Assembly (NCBI GenBank): GCA_034670065.1
Contig: JAXMOG010000003.1
Span: 310,001 to 374,000 of the forward strand
Length of the DNA stretch: 64,000 nt
Direction of reading: 5' to 3'
Source of the DNA: Mesobacterium_A sp034670065
GTDB taxonomy: Bacteria; Pseudomonadota; Alphaproteobacteria; Rhodobacterales; Rhodobacteraceae
A model generated the notes under the pieces. It was not told where the DNA came from. It ran no database searches and saw only the letters and a list, made by a program, of their open reading frames with translations. The translations under genes were made by a program, and so were the position numbers. Positions 32,667 through 42,723 of the stretch are shown in pieces; the first letter of the stretch is position 1; every line of letters starts with the position of its first letter.

Positions 32667-34544
32667 ATGACGCAGAAGCTGGACAACCCCGCCGATCCCT
32701 TCAAAAAGGCCTTAGCCGAGGCCACCAAGGTCATGGCCGATGACCCTGATTTGAAAGTGACTTACACCGTCGATCCTTCAGGTGTTTCCGGAGACGCAAT
32801 GCGATTGCCGCAGGTCAGTCGCCGCATGACCCATGATGAGGTGATGCTGGCGCGGGGCACCGCAGATGCCTTGGCGCTGAACCGCCGGTATCACGATGAC
32901 GCAGCTCACGCACGGTATTGCCCCCCCGGCGACATGGCGCGTGATTTGTACGAAGCCATGGAAACCGCACGCTGCGAGGCGATGGGCGCACGCGACATGC
33001 CGGGCACCGCAGGCAATATTGACGCCAAAATTGGCCATGATGCCCGCCGCCGTGGTTTTGGACAGGTCACACAAGCCGCCGATGCACCATTATCGGCCGC
33101 CGCCGGATACCTGGTACGCCATCTGGCCACCGGTCGCGATCTGCCGCCAGAGGCCGAAAACGTCATGGACCTATGGCGCGGATTTATTGAGGATCGCGTT
33201 GGCGAAGCTTTGGAAGACGTAGGCGAAACGCTGCACGATCAGGCCGCGTTCGCAAAGTTCGCGCGCCGTGTAATCTCGGACCTGGGGTACGGGGATCAGT
33301 TGGGCGAAGACCCCGATGATCTGGATGACGAAGCCGAAGATCAGGCCGAGGAAGGCGCAGACGACGAACAAGATCCGGATTCGACCGGGCAAGACGACGA
33401 CGAACAGGATGAGGCAGACGCCAACCCTGAACAAAGCCAAGAAGACAGCCAAGACGCCAGCCAAGCGCAGGTTTCGATGGATGATCTGGCCGATCAGGAG
33501 ATGGGCGAAGAAGCGGAACTGCCCGAGGGCGAAGCCCCGATGGACCCACCGCCGCCCATGCCGTTTTCGGAGGCCGACCCGGATTATAATGTCTACTCGA
33601 CCGACAACGATGAGGTGATCGCCGCGGAAGAGCTGGCCGAACCGGCAGAGCTGGAACGCCTGCGCGCCTATCTGGATCAGCAGTTGGAGCCACTGAAAGG
33701 GGCTGTCAGCCGCTTGGCCAACAAATTGCAGCGCCGTCTTCAGGCGCAACAGAACCGCTCTTGGGAATTTGACCGCGAGGAAGGCATTCTGGATGCCGGG
33801 CGTTTGGCGCGTGTAGTCGCGAACCCAACCACACCGCTGTCTTTCAAAGTGGAAAAAGACACAGAGTTTCGGGACACAGTCGTAACTCTGCTTCTGGACA
33901 ACTCCGGCTCGATGCGTGGCCGCCCGATCTCTATCGCGGCAATCTGCGCCGATGTTCTGGCGCGCACGCTGGAACGGTGCAACGTGAAGGTTGAGATCCT
34001 TGGCTTTACCACCCGTGCCTGGAAGGGCGGTCAGGCGCGCGAAACCTGGCTGGCCGGTGGGCGCGAACAGCAACCAGGTCGCCTGAATGATCTACGCCAT
34101 ATTATCTACAAGCGCGCAGATGCGCCTTGGCGCCGCACGCGCGACAATCTGGGCCTGATGATGAAAGAAGGCCTGTTGAAGGAAAACATCGACGGCGAAG
34201 CGCTGGAATGGGCGCATCGTCGCCTGGCGGGCCGCCACGAAGCGCGAAAAATCCTGATGGTGATTTCGGATGGGGCGCCGGTTGACGATTCAACCTTGTC
34301 GGTGAACCCAGCCAATTTCCTGGAAAAGCACCTGCGTGACGTCATTTATATGGTCGAGCGGAAAAAGCAGGTCGAGCTGTTGGCCATTGGCATCGGGCAT
34401 GACGTGACCCGCTATTACGAACGCGCGGTTACCATCACCGATGTGGAACAATTGGCCGGCGCCATGACCGAACAACTGGCGTCACTGTTTGACAGCGACC
34501 CACGCAAGCGTGCGCGTGTCATGGGAATGAAAAAGGTCTCCTGA
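32667..34544 (+). CDS. cobT: cobaltochelatase subunit CobT
   Basis: VWA-domain subunit that partners the CobS AAA+ ring in the aerobic cobalt chelatase. It has 625 residues. A conserved N-terminal helical region is followed by a very acidic low-complexity linker (about 215-290, D/E/Q rich), then the C-terminal VWA domain with MIDAS motif LLDNSGSMRG (about 411-420) and a second motif MVISDGAPVDD. The acidic linker is characteristic of CobT. Ribosome binding site is weak. Confidence 0.95.
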   Translation: MTQKLDNPADPFKKALAEATKVMADDPDLKVTYTVDPSGVSGDAMRLPQVSRRMTHDEVMLARGTADALALNRRYHDDAAHARYCPPGDMARDLYEAMETARCEAMGARDMPGTAGNIDAKIGHDARRRGFGQVTQAADAPLSAAAGYLVRHLATGRDLPPEAENVMDLWRGFIEDRVGEALEDVGETLHDQAAFAKFARRVISDLGYGDQLGEDPDDLDDEAEDQAEEGADDEQDPDSTGQDDDEQDEADANPEQSQEDSQDASQAQVSMDDLADQEMGEEAELPEGEAPMDPPPPMPFSEADPDYNVYSTDNDEVIAAEELAEPAELERLRAYLDQQLEPLKGAVSRLANKLQRRLQAQQNRSWEFDREEGILDAGRLARVVANPTTPLSFKVEKDTEFRDTVVTLLLDNSGSMRGRPISIAAICADVLARTLERCNVKVEILGFTTRAWKGGQARETWLAGGREQQPGRLNDLRHIIYKRADAPWRRTRDNLGLMMKEGLLKENIDGEALEWAHRRLAGRHEARKILMVISDGAPVDDSTLSVNPANFLEKHLRDVIYMVERKKQVELLAIGIGHDVTRYYERAVTITDVEQLAGAMTEQLASLFDSDPRKRARVMGMKKVS

Positions 34545-34654
34545 ATTCCTTTGCCAGTGCCGGTACACCCTGCCCCGTCGCGGGATGAAAATTTTGTTTT
34601 CGACCTGCTCCGCTCTCAGTGATGGCGGTGCGGCGAACCCGAAAGGACAGTGTG

Positions 34655-36436
34655 ATGCTGCAAAACTTCAGTGAATCCACCTCTCCCGAAAACGGCCCAA
34701 CACGTTTGAAGGCGCTGCGCCGCGAGATAGCCGCCGAAGGTCTGGACGGCTTCATCGTACCCCGCGCCGACGCGCATCAAGGCGAATATGTTGCCCCACG
34801 GGATGAACGGCTGTCATGGCTAACCGGGTTCACCGGATCGGCGGGTTGGTGCGTTGTATTGCATGATTCCGCTGGAGTGTTTGTCGACGGGCGTTATCGC
34901 GTTCAGGCAAGGGCGCAGGTGGCTGATGAGTTCACCAAGGTTGATTGGCCTGAAACCGGTCTGGCCGAATGGATCAACCGGCAAATGCTGGGGCGCGGCC
35001 GCATTGGGTTTGACCCCTGGCTTTTGTCCGTCAGCCAGCAGCGGGACATGCAAAGCAAGCTGGATGGCATCGCGCTGACACCATGCGACAACCTTGTGGA
35101 TCGCATCTGGGAAGATCAACCAGACCCGCCAATGGGCGCAGCCTTTGAACAGCCGGTCGCCCTGACAGGACAAAGCCGGGAAGACAAGATCGCCCAGCTG
35201 GCGGAAGAATTGTCCGACGCTGAAACCGCGCTGATCACGCTGCCTGATTCCATCGCCTGGTTGCTCAATATCCGTGGCTCTGACATTCCCCGCAATCCGG
35301 TGCCGCATGGCTTTGCCCTGTTGCACGCGTCTGGCACCGTTGATTTGTTCATGCATGCCAGCAAACTGGCGGGGGTTTCGCTGGGCGATAAGGTGCATCT
35401 GCACACGCCTGAAACGGTTTTGGGGGCCTTGGCACAATTGCCCGGCCCGGTTCAGATTGACCCCGCCAGCGTACCCGTTGCGATGGCACATGCGCTGAAA
35501 GACGCCGGGATCAAAGTGGTGGAAGCGCCCGATCCCTGCCTATTGCCCAAGGCCTGTAAATCTCCGGTTGAGATCGTGGGCGCACGCATGGCGCATTTGC
35601 GCGATGGTGCTGCCATGGTGCGGTTTTTGGCATGGTTGGACGTGGAAGCCCCGACAGGCAACCTGACCGAGATTGATGTTGTCAAACGGCTGGAAAGCGA
35701 ACGCCGCGCCACCAACGCCCTGCGCGACATCAGCTTTGAGACGATCAGCGGCGCCGGGCCAAACGGGGCCATCGTGCATTATCGCGTGACGGAAAAGACA
35801 AACCTGCCCGTAACCCCCGGTCAATTACTGTTGGTGGATTCCGGTGGGCAATACGTAGATGGCACAACAGATATCACCCGCACTGTCGCAGTTGGCACAG
35901 TTGGTGACGAGGTACGTGACGCATTCACCCGCGTGTTGAAAGGCATGATCGCGATCAGCCAGTTGCGGTTCCCTGCGGGTCTGGCCGGACGCGACATCGA
36001 CCCCTTCGCGCGCGCCGCCTTGTGGGAAGTTGGCTTGGACTACGGGCATGGCACAGGTCATGGCGTTGGCAGCTATCTGTCTGTGCACGAAGGGCCCGCT
36101 CGCATCGCACGCACAGGCACCGTTTCGTTGGCACCGGGCATGATTTTGTCCAACGAACCAGGTTATTATCGCGAAGGGGCGTTCGGCATCCGGATTGAAA
36201 ACCTGATCGTGGTGCGCCCGGCCGCGGACCTGCCCGGCCAAACCGTGCCCAGCATGTTTGATTTTGAAACGCTGACCTTTGTTCCAATTGACCGAAGGCT
36301 GATCAACACGGCCCTTTTAACCGTCAAGGAACGTGACTGGCTTAACCAGTACCACGCAGAAGTCCTTGATAAAATTGGACCTTTGGTCGAAGGCTCGGCC
36401 AAGGAATGGCTGATCGGTGCCTGCGACCCCCTATGA
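34655..36436 (+). CDS. pepP: Xaa-Pro aminopeptidase (M24B)
   Basis: Removes N-terminal residues preceding proline. It has 593 residues from ATG 34655 with AAGGA upstream. Two creatinase-like N-terminal domains are followed by the pita-bread catalytic domain. Metal ligands are seen in LLLVDSGGQYVDGTTDITRT, the HGTGHGVG block (DYGHGTGHGVGSYLSVHEGP), LSNEPGYY and IRIENLIVV. Three-domain architecture matches eukaryote-type XPNPEP1-like members common in alphaproteobacteria. Confidence 0.93.
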   Translation: MLQNFSESTSPENGPTRLKALRREIAAEGLDGFIVPRADAHQGEYVAPRDERLSWLTGFTGSAGWCVVLHDSAGVFVDGRYRVQARAQVADEFTKVDWPETGLAEWINRQMLGRGRIGFDPWLLSVSQQRDMQSKLDGIALTPCDNLVDRIWEDQPDPPMGAAFEQPVALTGQSREDKIAQLAEELSDAETALITLPDSIAWLLNIRGSDIPRNPVPHGFALLHASGTVDLFMHASKLAGVSLGDKVHLHTPETVLGALAQLPGPVQIDPASVPVAMAHALKDAGIKVVEAPDPCLLPKACKSPVEIVGARMAHLRDGAAMVRFLAWLDVEAPTGNLTEIDVVKRLESERRATNALRDISFETISGAGPNGAIVHYRVTEKTNLPVTPGQLLLVDSGGQYVDGTTDITRTVAVGTVGDEVRDAFTRVLKGMIAISQLRFPAGLAGRDIDPFARAALWEVGLDYGHGTGHGVGSYLSVHEGPARIARTGTVSLAPGMILSNEPGYYREGAFGIRIENLIVVRPAADLPGQTVPSMFDFETLTFVPIDRRLINTALLTVKERDWLNQYHAEVLDKIGPLVEGSAKEWLIGACDPL

Positions 36437-36492
36437 CATTTACCTGTTACCCGCCACATGCGATAACGTCGTGATATCAATGGGAGAAACGC

Positions 36493-36837
36493 ATGTCTAA
36501 GCACATCACCATCACATCCGCAGCCGGCACTTGGGTTGTTCGTGCAGGCGGCGCCGTGTTGGGCGAAAGCAGCAATGCGCTGGAACTGGTCGAAGGGGAC
36601 TATGCGCCGGTTATCTATTTCCCGCGCTCTGATATTTCGATGGCATTTCTTGAGCCAAGCTCGCAAACAACAACCTGCCCGCACAAAGGCGACGCCTCGT
36701 ATTTTTCGATCGTCACCAAAAGCACCACGCTGCAAAACGCCGCCTGGAGCTATGAGACCCCGAAAGAGGGCGTGGCCGAAATCGCTGGTTATCTGGCATT
36801 TTATTCCGGCGGAGACGTGGCCGTCGAACAGCTGTAA
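36493..36837 (+). CDS. DUF427-domain protein
   Basis: 114-residue small beta-rich protein. The family motifs are VYFPR-like (VIYFPRSDI), CPHKGDASYFSI and AWSYETPK. The GGGAG ribosome binding site precedes the ATG. Its stop lies one base from the stop of the convergent ClC gene. The biochemical function of DUF427 is not known. Confidence 0.88.
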   Translation: MSKHITITSAAGTWVVRAGGAVLGESSNALELVEGDYAPVIYFPRSDISMAFLEPSSQTTTCPHKGDASYFSIVTKSTTLQNAAWSYETPKEGVAEIAGYLAFYSGGDVAVEQL

Positions 36838-36838
36838 A

Positions 36839-38530
36839 TCAGCTGTGTTCTTCCTCAACCGTCGCCGCCAAGGCGCGGTTGTAGGCCTTTAACGCATCCA
36901 GATGAAACAGGGCGCCCTGATATTGGGGCGCCTTTTCTGTTCCCTCCAACGTGACAACCGGCAAGAACGCCACGCCCGACTTGTCAAACAACGGCATGGC
37001 GGTTTCCAAGGTCGCACTGGCCTGAACCCAAAGCCCCTGTTCGATCATCCGCAGGCAGGCATCCTCGTCCGCCGCATTTGGATCAGTCGGACGGCGCATC
37101 ACACCCTGCACTCGGAACATCGCCAGCAAATACGCCTGCGGCCCGGCGGCCAAATGCACATTGCGCCGCTCAAGCTGTGTCAGAAAGAAGCTTCGGTCAA
37201 TCAGCCGTGAAGACAACGCGGTCGACATGGACACAGCAACCATAACCGCCAAACCTGTCTGCCAGTCCCCCGTCAGTTCGAACACGATCAACGTGGTGGA
37301 GATTGGCGCGCCCAACACGGCCGCTGCCACAGCGCCCATTCCTGCCAAGGCGTACAGCGTCTGACTGCCCGAAACTTCTGGGAATATCGCCGTGGCAACC
37401 AAACCATAGGTCAGCCCCGTTAACGCCCCAACCATCAAGGAAGGCGAAAACACACCGCCGCCCATGCGCCCCGCCATCGTGATGGCAACGGCCAAGACCT
37501 TCAGCATGGCGAACACTATCGCCTCATGCCAAAGCATGCTGCCGGTCAGGGCGCGTGATGTCGTCTCGTATCCGACGCCAATGATATGGGGAAAGCCGAT
37601 GGCCAACCCGCCCAACAGAAACCCTGTTGCCACGGGCCGCAGCCAATCGGGAATTCGTGTCTTATACTGCGCAACACTGGCCAACTCTTCGGCCAACAGG
37701 ATCGTACGCACCATCACAACCGCAACCAAACCTGACACAAGCCCCAGGATAAAGAACGCTGGCAGTTCCAGATAGAATTCCAATGCTGTGTTGGCGGGCA
37801 AATGAAACTCTGTCACATCGCCAAAGGTCAAACGGCTGATCACCGTCCCGGCCACGGAAGCCACAACAATGGGCGCAAATGCATGCAGCGCGAAGTGGCG
37901 TAACACCACCTCCAGCGCAAAAAGAGCCCCCGCAATAGGTGCGTTGAAACTGGCCGAGACTGCAGCAGCCACCGCGCAGCCCAGCAAGTCACGCCCGGTG
38001 ATACCATCCACACGCAGCCGGTTAGACACCCAGCTGGAAATCATGGCCGCGATATGCACCACCGGCCCTTCACGGCCAGTAGAGCCGCCTGTGGACAAAG
38101 TGATCCATGAACACAGGGCCGAAGCGATCCCGGCCTTCTTCTCAACCCGACCATCGTTCAGCGCCGCGCCTTCGATCACGTCTGCAACGGACCGCACCCG
38201 CCTGTCAGGTGTCATAAAGCGCAGGATCAGCCCCACCAGCAGCCCACCCGCCATGGGAATGGCCAAAACCAGATACCACGGAAGGGTTTCAGCAAAGCTG
38301 TGCAGCAAGTTTACGTCAGGCGTGCCATAAGCTGCAGTTTGCAGCCACTCGATCGCCAATCGGAACAATAGCGCAGCAAATCCGGACGCAATGCCAACCA
38401 GCAGCGCAATGAACCAGAATTGGATTTGACTGGGTCCCTTGTGGCGCAACAAGTCCCAGCCTTTGGCAAAGCTGCGCAGCATGTCGTGCCATTGGCGCTT
38501 CAACTGAAGTGTTGGATCGGTAGGTGCCAT
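36839..38530 (-). CDS. ClC-family chloride channel/transporter
   Basis: Inner-membrane ClC protein of 563 residues with about ten to twelve hydrophobic segments. The gating glutamate motif is present as GGSTGREGPVVHI. The first selectivity-filter motif, usually GSGIP, reads RSVAD in RRVRSVADVIEGA, so anion selectivity may differ. The C-terminal about 100 residues contain a CBS-like region (MRRPTDPNAADEDACLRMIE). It is convergent with the DUF427 gene and divergent from the FAD oxidase gene. Confidence 0.92.
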   Translation of the reverse strand: MAPTDPTLQLKRQWHDMLRSFAKGWDLLRHKGPSQIQFWFIALLVGIASGFAALLFRLAIEWLQTAAYGTPDVNLLHSFAETLPWYLVLAIPMAGGLLVGLILRFMTPDRRVRSVADVIEGAALNDGRVEKKAGIASALCSWITLSTGGSTGREGPVVHIAAMISSWVSNRLRVDGITGRDLLGCAVAAAVSASFNAPIAGALFALEVVLRHFALHAFAPIVVASVAGTVISRLTFGDVTEFHLPANTALEFYLELPAFFILGLVSGLVAVVMVRTILLAEELASVAQYKTRIPDWLRPVATGFLLGGLAIGFPHIIGVGYETTSRALTGSMLWHEAIVFAMLKVLAVAITMAGRMGGGVFSPSLMVGALTGLTYGLVATAIFPEVSGSQTLYALAGMGAVAAAVLGAPISTTLIVFELTGDWQTGLAVMVAVSMSTALSSRLIDRSFFLTQLERRNVHLAAGPQAYLLAMFRVQGVMRRPTDPNAADEDACLRMIEQGLWVQASATLETAMPLFDKSGVAFLPVVTLEGTEKAPQYQGALFHLDALKAYNRALAATVEEEHS

Positions 38531-38604
38531 ATAACTGGGCCGATGCCTTTCACTTGCCGTAGCGTGACGTTACTGTGCGCCCAGAATTAGGAAGGAGACT
38601 ATCC

Positions 38605-39990
38605 GTGACAGTGACAGCCGCCATCGAGGCGTTAACTCCCTTGTTAAAGGACCGTTTATCGCACTCCAAGTCTGATCTGGACTTGCATGGCCAATCGGAA
38701 TCATATTTTCCCGTAACCCCACCGGATGCGGTCGCCTACCCGCAAAGCACCGAGGAAGTTGCTCAGATTCTGCGCATATGTTCCGAACACAACTGCCCAG
38801 TCGTGGCATGGGGCGCCGGCACCTCGCTTGAGGCACAATCGCTGGCCACGCAAGGTGGCTTGGTTGTTGATTTTTCGCGGATGAACCAAGTGGTGGAAAT
38901 TCGCGCCGAAGATATGGATTGCACCGTTCAGCCCGGCATTACACGCGAAACACTGAACACGGATCTGCGCGCCACTGGCTTGTTCTTTCCTGTAGACCCC
39001 GGCGCCAATGCCACCTTGGGCGGCATGGCATCGACCCGCGCCAGCGGAACCACGGCCGTGCGCTATGGCACGATGCGCGACAATGTTCTGGGCCTAGAGG
39101 TGGTTCTGGCCGATGGCCGGATAATCCGCACAGGCACCCGCGCACGCAAAACAGCAGCTGGTTATGATCTGACCGGGTTGTTTGTGGGCGCCGAAGGCAC
39201 TTTGGGCCTGATCACAGAAATGGATCTGCGCCTGCAAGGCACGCCAGAAGCAGTGTCGTCAGGCGTTTGTGCGTTTGAAACCTTGTCGGGCGCCGTGGAC
39301 GCGGTGATGGAAACGATCCAGATGGGCATTCCCATGGCCCGGATCGAATTCTGTGATGCCGCCACAGTTGCGGCCTTTAACGCCTATGCGGGCGAAACGA
39401 TGCCCGAACTACCGCACCTGATGATCGAGTTTCACGGCTCCGACGCAGGAGTGGCCGAACAGGCCGAACGCTTTGGCGAAATCGCGAACGAATACGGCAG
39501 TTCTGATTTCCGCTGGGCTGTCAAAGAAGAAGAGCGCCGCGCGCTTTGGGCCATGCGCCACAACGGCTATTACGCGATTCTTGCGTCTCGGCGCGGGGCC
39601 AAGGCAGTTGTTACGGATATTTGTGTGCCGATCTCAAAACTGGCGGAAGCGTTTGAAGAAACGCAGGCAGATATTGCCGCCAGCAATATCCCAGGCCCGA
39701 TCTTGGGCCATGTGGGTGACGGCAATTTCCACGCCATCCTCCTGTTGGACCCAGATCGCCCAGAAGATCTGGCTGAAGCCAAGGCACTATCGCACCGCAT
39801 GGTCGAACGTGCCTTGCGTCTCGGCGGCACATCCACCGGCGAACACGGTATTGGCAGCGGCAAACTGGACTACATGGAAGCCGAGCATGGCGAAGCTTGG
39901 CAGGTTATGGGTGAAATCAAACGCGCGATGGACCCTGACAACATCCTGAACCCAGGAAAAATGGTTCCACCGCAACAGCGGCCCAAATAA
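38605..39990 (+). CDS. FAD-linked oxidase, D-lactate dehydrogenase (cytochrome)-like
   Basis: Oxidises a D-2-hydroxy acid, probably D-lactate or glycolate, with electrons going to the respiratory chain. It has 461 residues from GTG 38605, chosen because AAGGAG lies upstream. The PCMH-type FAD domain has VVAWGAGTSLEAQ, GLFFPVDPGANATLGGM and TAAGYDLTGLFVGAEGTLG. The C-terminal domain has GHVGDGNFHAILL and STGEHGIGSGKLDYM. It is most like the LDHD/Dld2 group. No glcE or glcF gene is adjacent, which argues against a glycolate oxidase complex. Confidence 0.9.
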   Translation: MTVTAAIEALTPLLKDRLSHSKSDLDLHGQSESYFPVTPPDAVAYPQSTEEVAQILRICSEHNCPVVAWGAGTSLEAQSLATQGGLVVDFSRMNQVVEIRAEDMDCTVQPGITRETLNTDLRATGLFFPVDPGANATLGGMASTRASGTTAVRYGTMRDNVLGLEVVLADGRIIRTGTRARKTAAGYDLTGLFVGAEGTLGLITEMDLRLQGTPEAVSSGVCAFETLSGAVDAVMETIQMGIPMARIEFCDAATVAAFNAYAGETMPELPHLMIEFHGSDAGVAEQAERFGEIANEYGSSDFRWAVKEEERRALWAMRHNGYYAILASRRGAKAVVTDICVPISKLAEAFEETQADIAASNIPGPILGHVGDGNFHAILLLDPDRPEDLAEAKALSHRMVERALRLGGTSTGEHGIGSGKLDYMEAEHGEAWQVMGEIKRAMDPDNILNPGKMVPPQQRPK

Positions 39991-40040
39991 TAGCGACAGG
40001 CAAAGGCCGCTTCAGTTGCCAGGGAAACTTGGCAGCTGGA

Positions 40041-41699
40041 TCAGCCCCTTGCAGACAACAAGGCCCGCGCTGCGGCGCGTGCCTCTTCTGTAACAGTGTC
40101 ACCTGCCAGCATCCGCGCGATCTCATCTTCGCGTGCCTCGATAGGCAGAGCGGTAACCTCAGACAAAGTTTGCCCCTTCTCCACCCGTTTGGCCACGCGC
40201 CAATGATGCGCGCCAAGCGCAGCAACCTGCGGTGAATGCGTCACCACCAAAACTTGCCCACCATCTGCCAAGGCGGACAACCGTCGCCCAACAGCATCGG
40301 CTGTGGCCCCGCCAACACCGCGGTCAATCTCGTCAAAAATCATCGTCAAAGACGTATCGCGTGTTTTTGCCAAACACACTTTGAGCGCCAACAGAAACCG
40401 GCTCAGCTCTCCGCCCGATGCGATCTTGTTCAATGGTCCGGATGGCGCACCGGGATTGGTGGCTACCGTAAAGGCAACGCCATCACACCCTTCCGGGCCC
40501 GGACTGGCCGGGTCAATCTGCGTGGCGAAAACGGCTCTTTCCATCTTCAACGGGGTCAGTTCCGCCTGAACCGCTTTGTCCAAACCTTTTGCCGCCTTGG
40601 CACGTGCGGCGCTTAGCGCAGTGGCGGCTTTGTCATAGGCAGCCTCGGCCGCTGACACAGTCGCCTTTAACGCCGCCAGATCGGCATCGCCGGCATCAAT
40701 GACAGACAAACGACTGCGCAAGGTGTCAGCAAATTCTGCCAAATCATCCGGTGCAACCTGATGCTTACGAGCCAAGCCGCGAATAGCGAACAACCGTTCC
40801 TCGGCCTCATCCAAAGCGCGCGGATCAAAGCGCAATGCCTCTAGAAAAGCCTCGACCCCAGAAACAGCGTCTGCCAGTTCGTTCATGGCGCGGTCCAGCG
40901 CAGCAACTGGTGCATCCAGCTGCCCCTCCGCCTGCTCCACAGCTCCATCCAGCCAACGCATCGCGTCCCCAATGGCACCTTCTGCACCGTCGCTCGTCAA
41001 CGCCTGATGCGCCCGCGCGATGTCATCGCGAATCCGTTCCGCCCCCTGCATCATGCGACGCTGCGCATCCAAAGAAGCTTCTTCCCCCGGTTCGGGTGAC
41101 AAATCATCCAGTTCTTTGACCGCGTGGCGCAGAAATTCCTCTTCTGCGCGGGCGGCTTGCAGCGTTTTTTCTGCTGCGGCCATATCTGCGCGCGCCTGCT
41201 GCGCCGCGTTCCAGGCCGCACGAGTCTTTGCGATCAGACTTTGCGTTCCAGCATAATCATCCAAAATAGCCCGATGCCCACGAGGGTTCAGCAGGCCCCG
41301 GTCATCATGCTGCCCGTGCAGTTCAACCAACGTATCAGACAGCGCCCGCAAAACCTCACCACTGGCGCGGCGGTCATTCACCCATGCAGTCTTTCGCCCA
41401 TCCGGCGTATTGACCCGGCGAAGGATCAACTCCTGCCCATTTGGAAGGCCTGCTTCTTCTAACACGGCCTGCGCTGGATGATCGGCCGCAATATCAAAAA
41501 CGGCTGTCACCTCGCCCTGCGCGGCACCATTGCGCACCAACTCGGCGCGCCCGCGCCAGCCCAGCACGAACCCCAAAGAATCAAGCAAGATTGATTTTCC
41601 GGCACCGGTTTCCCCGGTCAGCACGTTTAGACCCGGCTGAAACGCAAGGTCCAGCCGATCAATGATAAGCATGTCGCGGATTTCCAGAGCGCGCAGCAT
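40041..41699 (-). CDS. recN: DNA repair protein RecN
   Basis: SMC-like ATPase for double-strand break repair. It has 552 residues. Walker A is LTGETGAGKSILLDSLG (about 29-45), a long coiled-coil middle contains the paired helices, and the C-terminal lobe has IASGGELSRFLLALK (signature) and MIFDEIDRGVGG (Walker B). It follows bamD by 40 bases on the same strand, so it is probably read from the division cluster transcript. I see no LexA box directly upstream. Confidence 0.96.
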   Translation of the reverse strand: MLRALEIRDMLIIDRLDLAFQPGLNVLTGETGAGKSILLDSLGFVLGWRGRAELVRNGAAQGEVTAVFDIAADHPAQAVLEEAGLPNGQELILRRVNTPDGRKTAWVNDRRASGEVLRALSDTLVELHGQHDDRGLLNPRGHRAILDDYAGTQSLIAKTRAAWNAAQQARADMAAAEKTLQAARAEEEFLRHAVKELDDLSPEPGEEASLDAQRRMMQGAERIRDDIARAHQALTSDGAEGAIGDAMRWLDGAVEQAEGQLDAPVAALDRAMNELADAVSGVEAFLEALRFDPRALDEAEERLFAIRGLARKHQVAPDDLAEFADTLRSRLSVIDAGDADLAALKATVSAAEAAYDKAATALSAARAKAAKGLDKAVQAELTPLKMERAVFATQIDPASPGPEGCDGVAFTVATNPGAPSGPLNKIASGGELSRFLLALKVCLAKTRDTSLTMIFDEIDRGVGGATADAVGRRLSALADGGQVLVVTHSPQVAALGAHHWRVAKRVEKGQTLSEVTALPIEAREDEIARMLAGDTVTEEARAAARALLSARG

Positions 41700-41739
41700 C
41701 CGTGTTATCGCCTTGTGCAGAGGGGCACGTGGTGCACCT

Positions 41740-42600
41740 TTACAGCCACTGGCCCTTGATCATCTGACGGTAGATCTGTGCCAGCCAACCATCGCCTGCG
41801 GCTTTCAACTCAAGCCCACGACCGGTCAACAGTTTATAACTGTCCTCGTACCAATCGGTGCCACGATAGTTATAGCCCAGAATTGCCCCAGCCGTCTGTG
41901 CTTCATCCGTCAGACCCAGCGAAAGATACGCCTCAACCAGACGATGCAACGCTTCTGCCGTGTGAGTTGTAGTTTGGAAATCTTCTACGACCACGCGGAA
42001 ACGGTTGATGGCCGATCCGTAGTGCCCACGGCGCAAATAATAGCGCCCAATTTCCATTTCCTTGCCCGCAAGATGGTCAAAAGCCAAATCGAATTTGAGA
42101 ATCGCTGACCGTGCATAATCACTTTCGGGGTAACGCTCGATCACCGCACGCAACGCCTGCAATGCCTGGAACGTCAGCCCCTGATCGCGCCCGACTTCTT
42201 CGATCTGATCATAATAGCTGAGTGCCAGCAGGTACTGCGCATAGGCAGCGTCATCGTCCAGCGGATAGAAGTCTATGTAGCGCTGTGCAGCGGAGCGGCT
42301 GTTATCGTAGTCACGATCCTGATGATAGGCGTAGGCCTGCATAATAACAGCGCGTTTTGCCCAGTCAGAATAAGGGTAAAGCCGCTCTACCTCTGAAAAG
42401 TAAAACGCTGCATCTTCGGGTTTGCTACGATCAAGTTCAAATTCACCGCGGCCAAAAATTTGCTCCGCAGTGAAACTCTCAATCGGCGCGCCGCCCGGGC
42501 CAAATCCCTCGCGCTCACCAAACGTACCACCGCAACCGGCCAGAAACGCTGTGAGAACCAGAACGCCTGCCAGAGCTTTTCGCGGTCCGACGCCTGCCAT
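41740..42600 (-). CDS. bamD: outer membrane assembly lipoprotein BamD
   Basis: Essential lipoprotein of the BAM complex. It has 286 residues from ATG 42600, which has AAAGGA nine bases upstream and gives a normal lipoprotein signal with lipobox LAGC (TAFLAGCGG). An ATG at 42633 would add 11 residues. TPR-like repeats follow, with FYFSEVERLYPYSDWAKRA, YIDFYPLDDDAAYAQY and the BamD signature AVIERYPESDYA. It lies between lpxC and recN on the same strand. Confidence 0.94.
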   Translation of the reverse strand: MAGVGPRKALAGVLVLTAFLAGCGGTFGEREGFGPGGAPIESFTAEQIFGRGEFELDRSKPEDAAFYFSEVERLYPYSDWAKRAVIMQAYAYHQDRDYDNSRSAAQRYIDFYPLDDDAAYAQYLLALSYYDQIEEVGRDQGLTFQALQALRAVIERYPESDYARSAILKFDLAFDHLAGKEMEIGRYYLRRGHYGSAINRFRVVVEDFQTTTHTAEALHRLVEAYLSLGLTDEAQTAGAILGYNYRGTDWYEDSYKLLTGRGLELKAAGDGWLAQIYRQMIKGQWL

Positions 42601-42723
42601 TCCTGCCCATCCTTTATTACCGATACGGGCCATAGCCCGGTCTACCCGACCGGTCCTAGCACAGAATTTTCCGGTGAAAAACGTCTTATGACCATTTGGC
42701 GCCGAACCGGGCCAAATCGCCCA

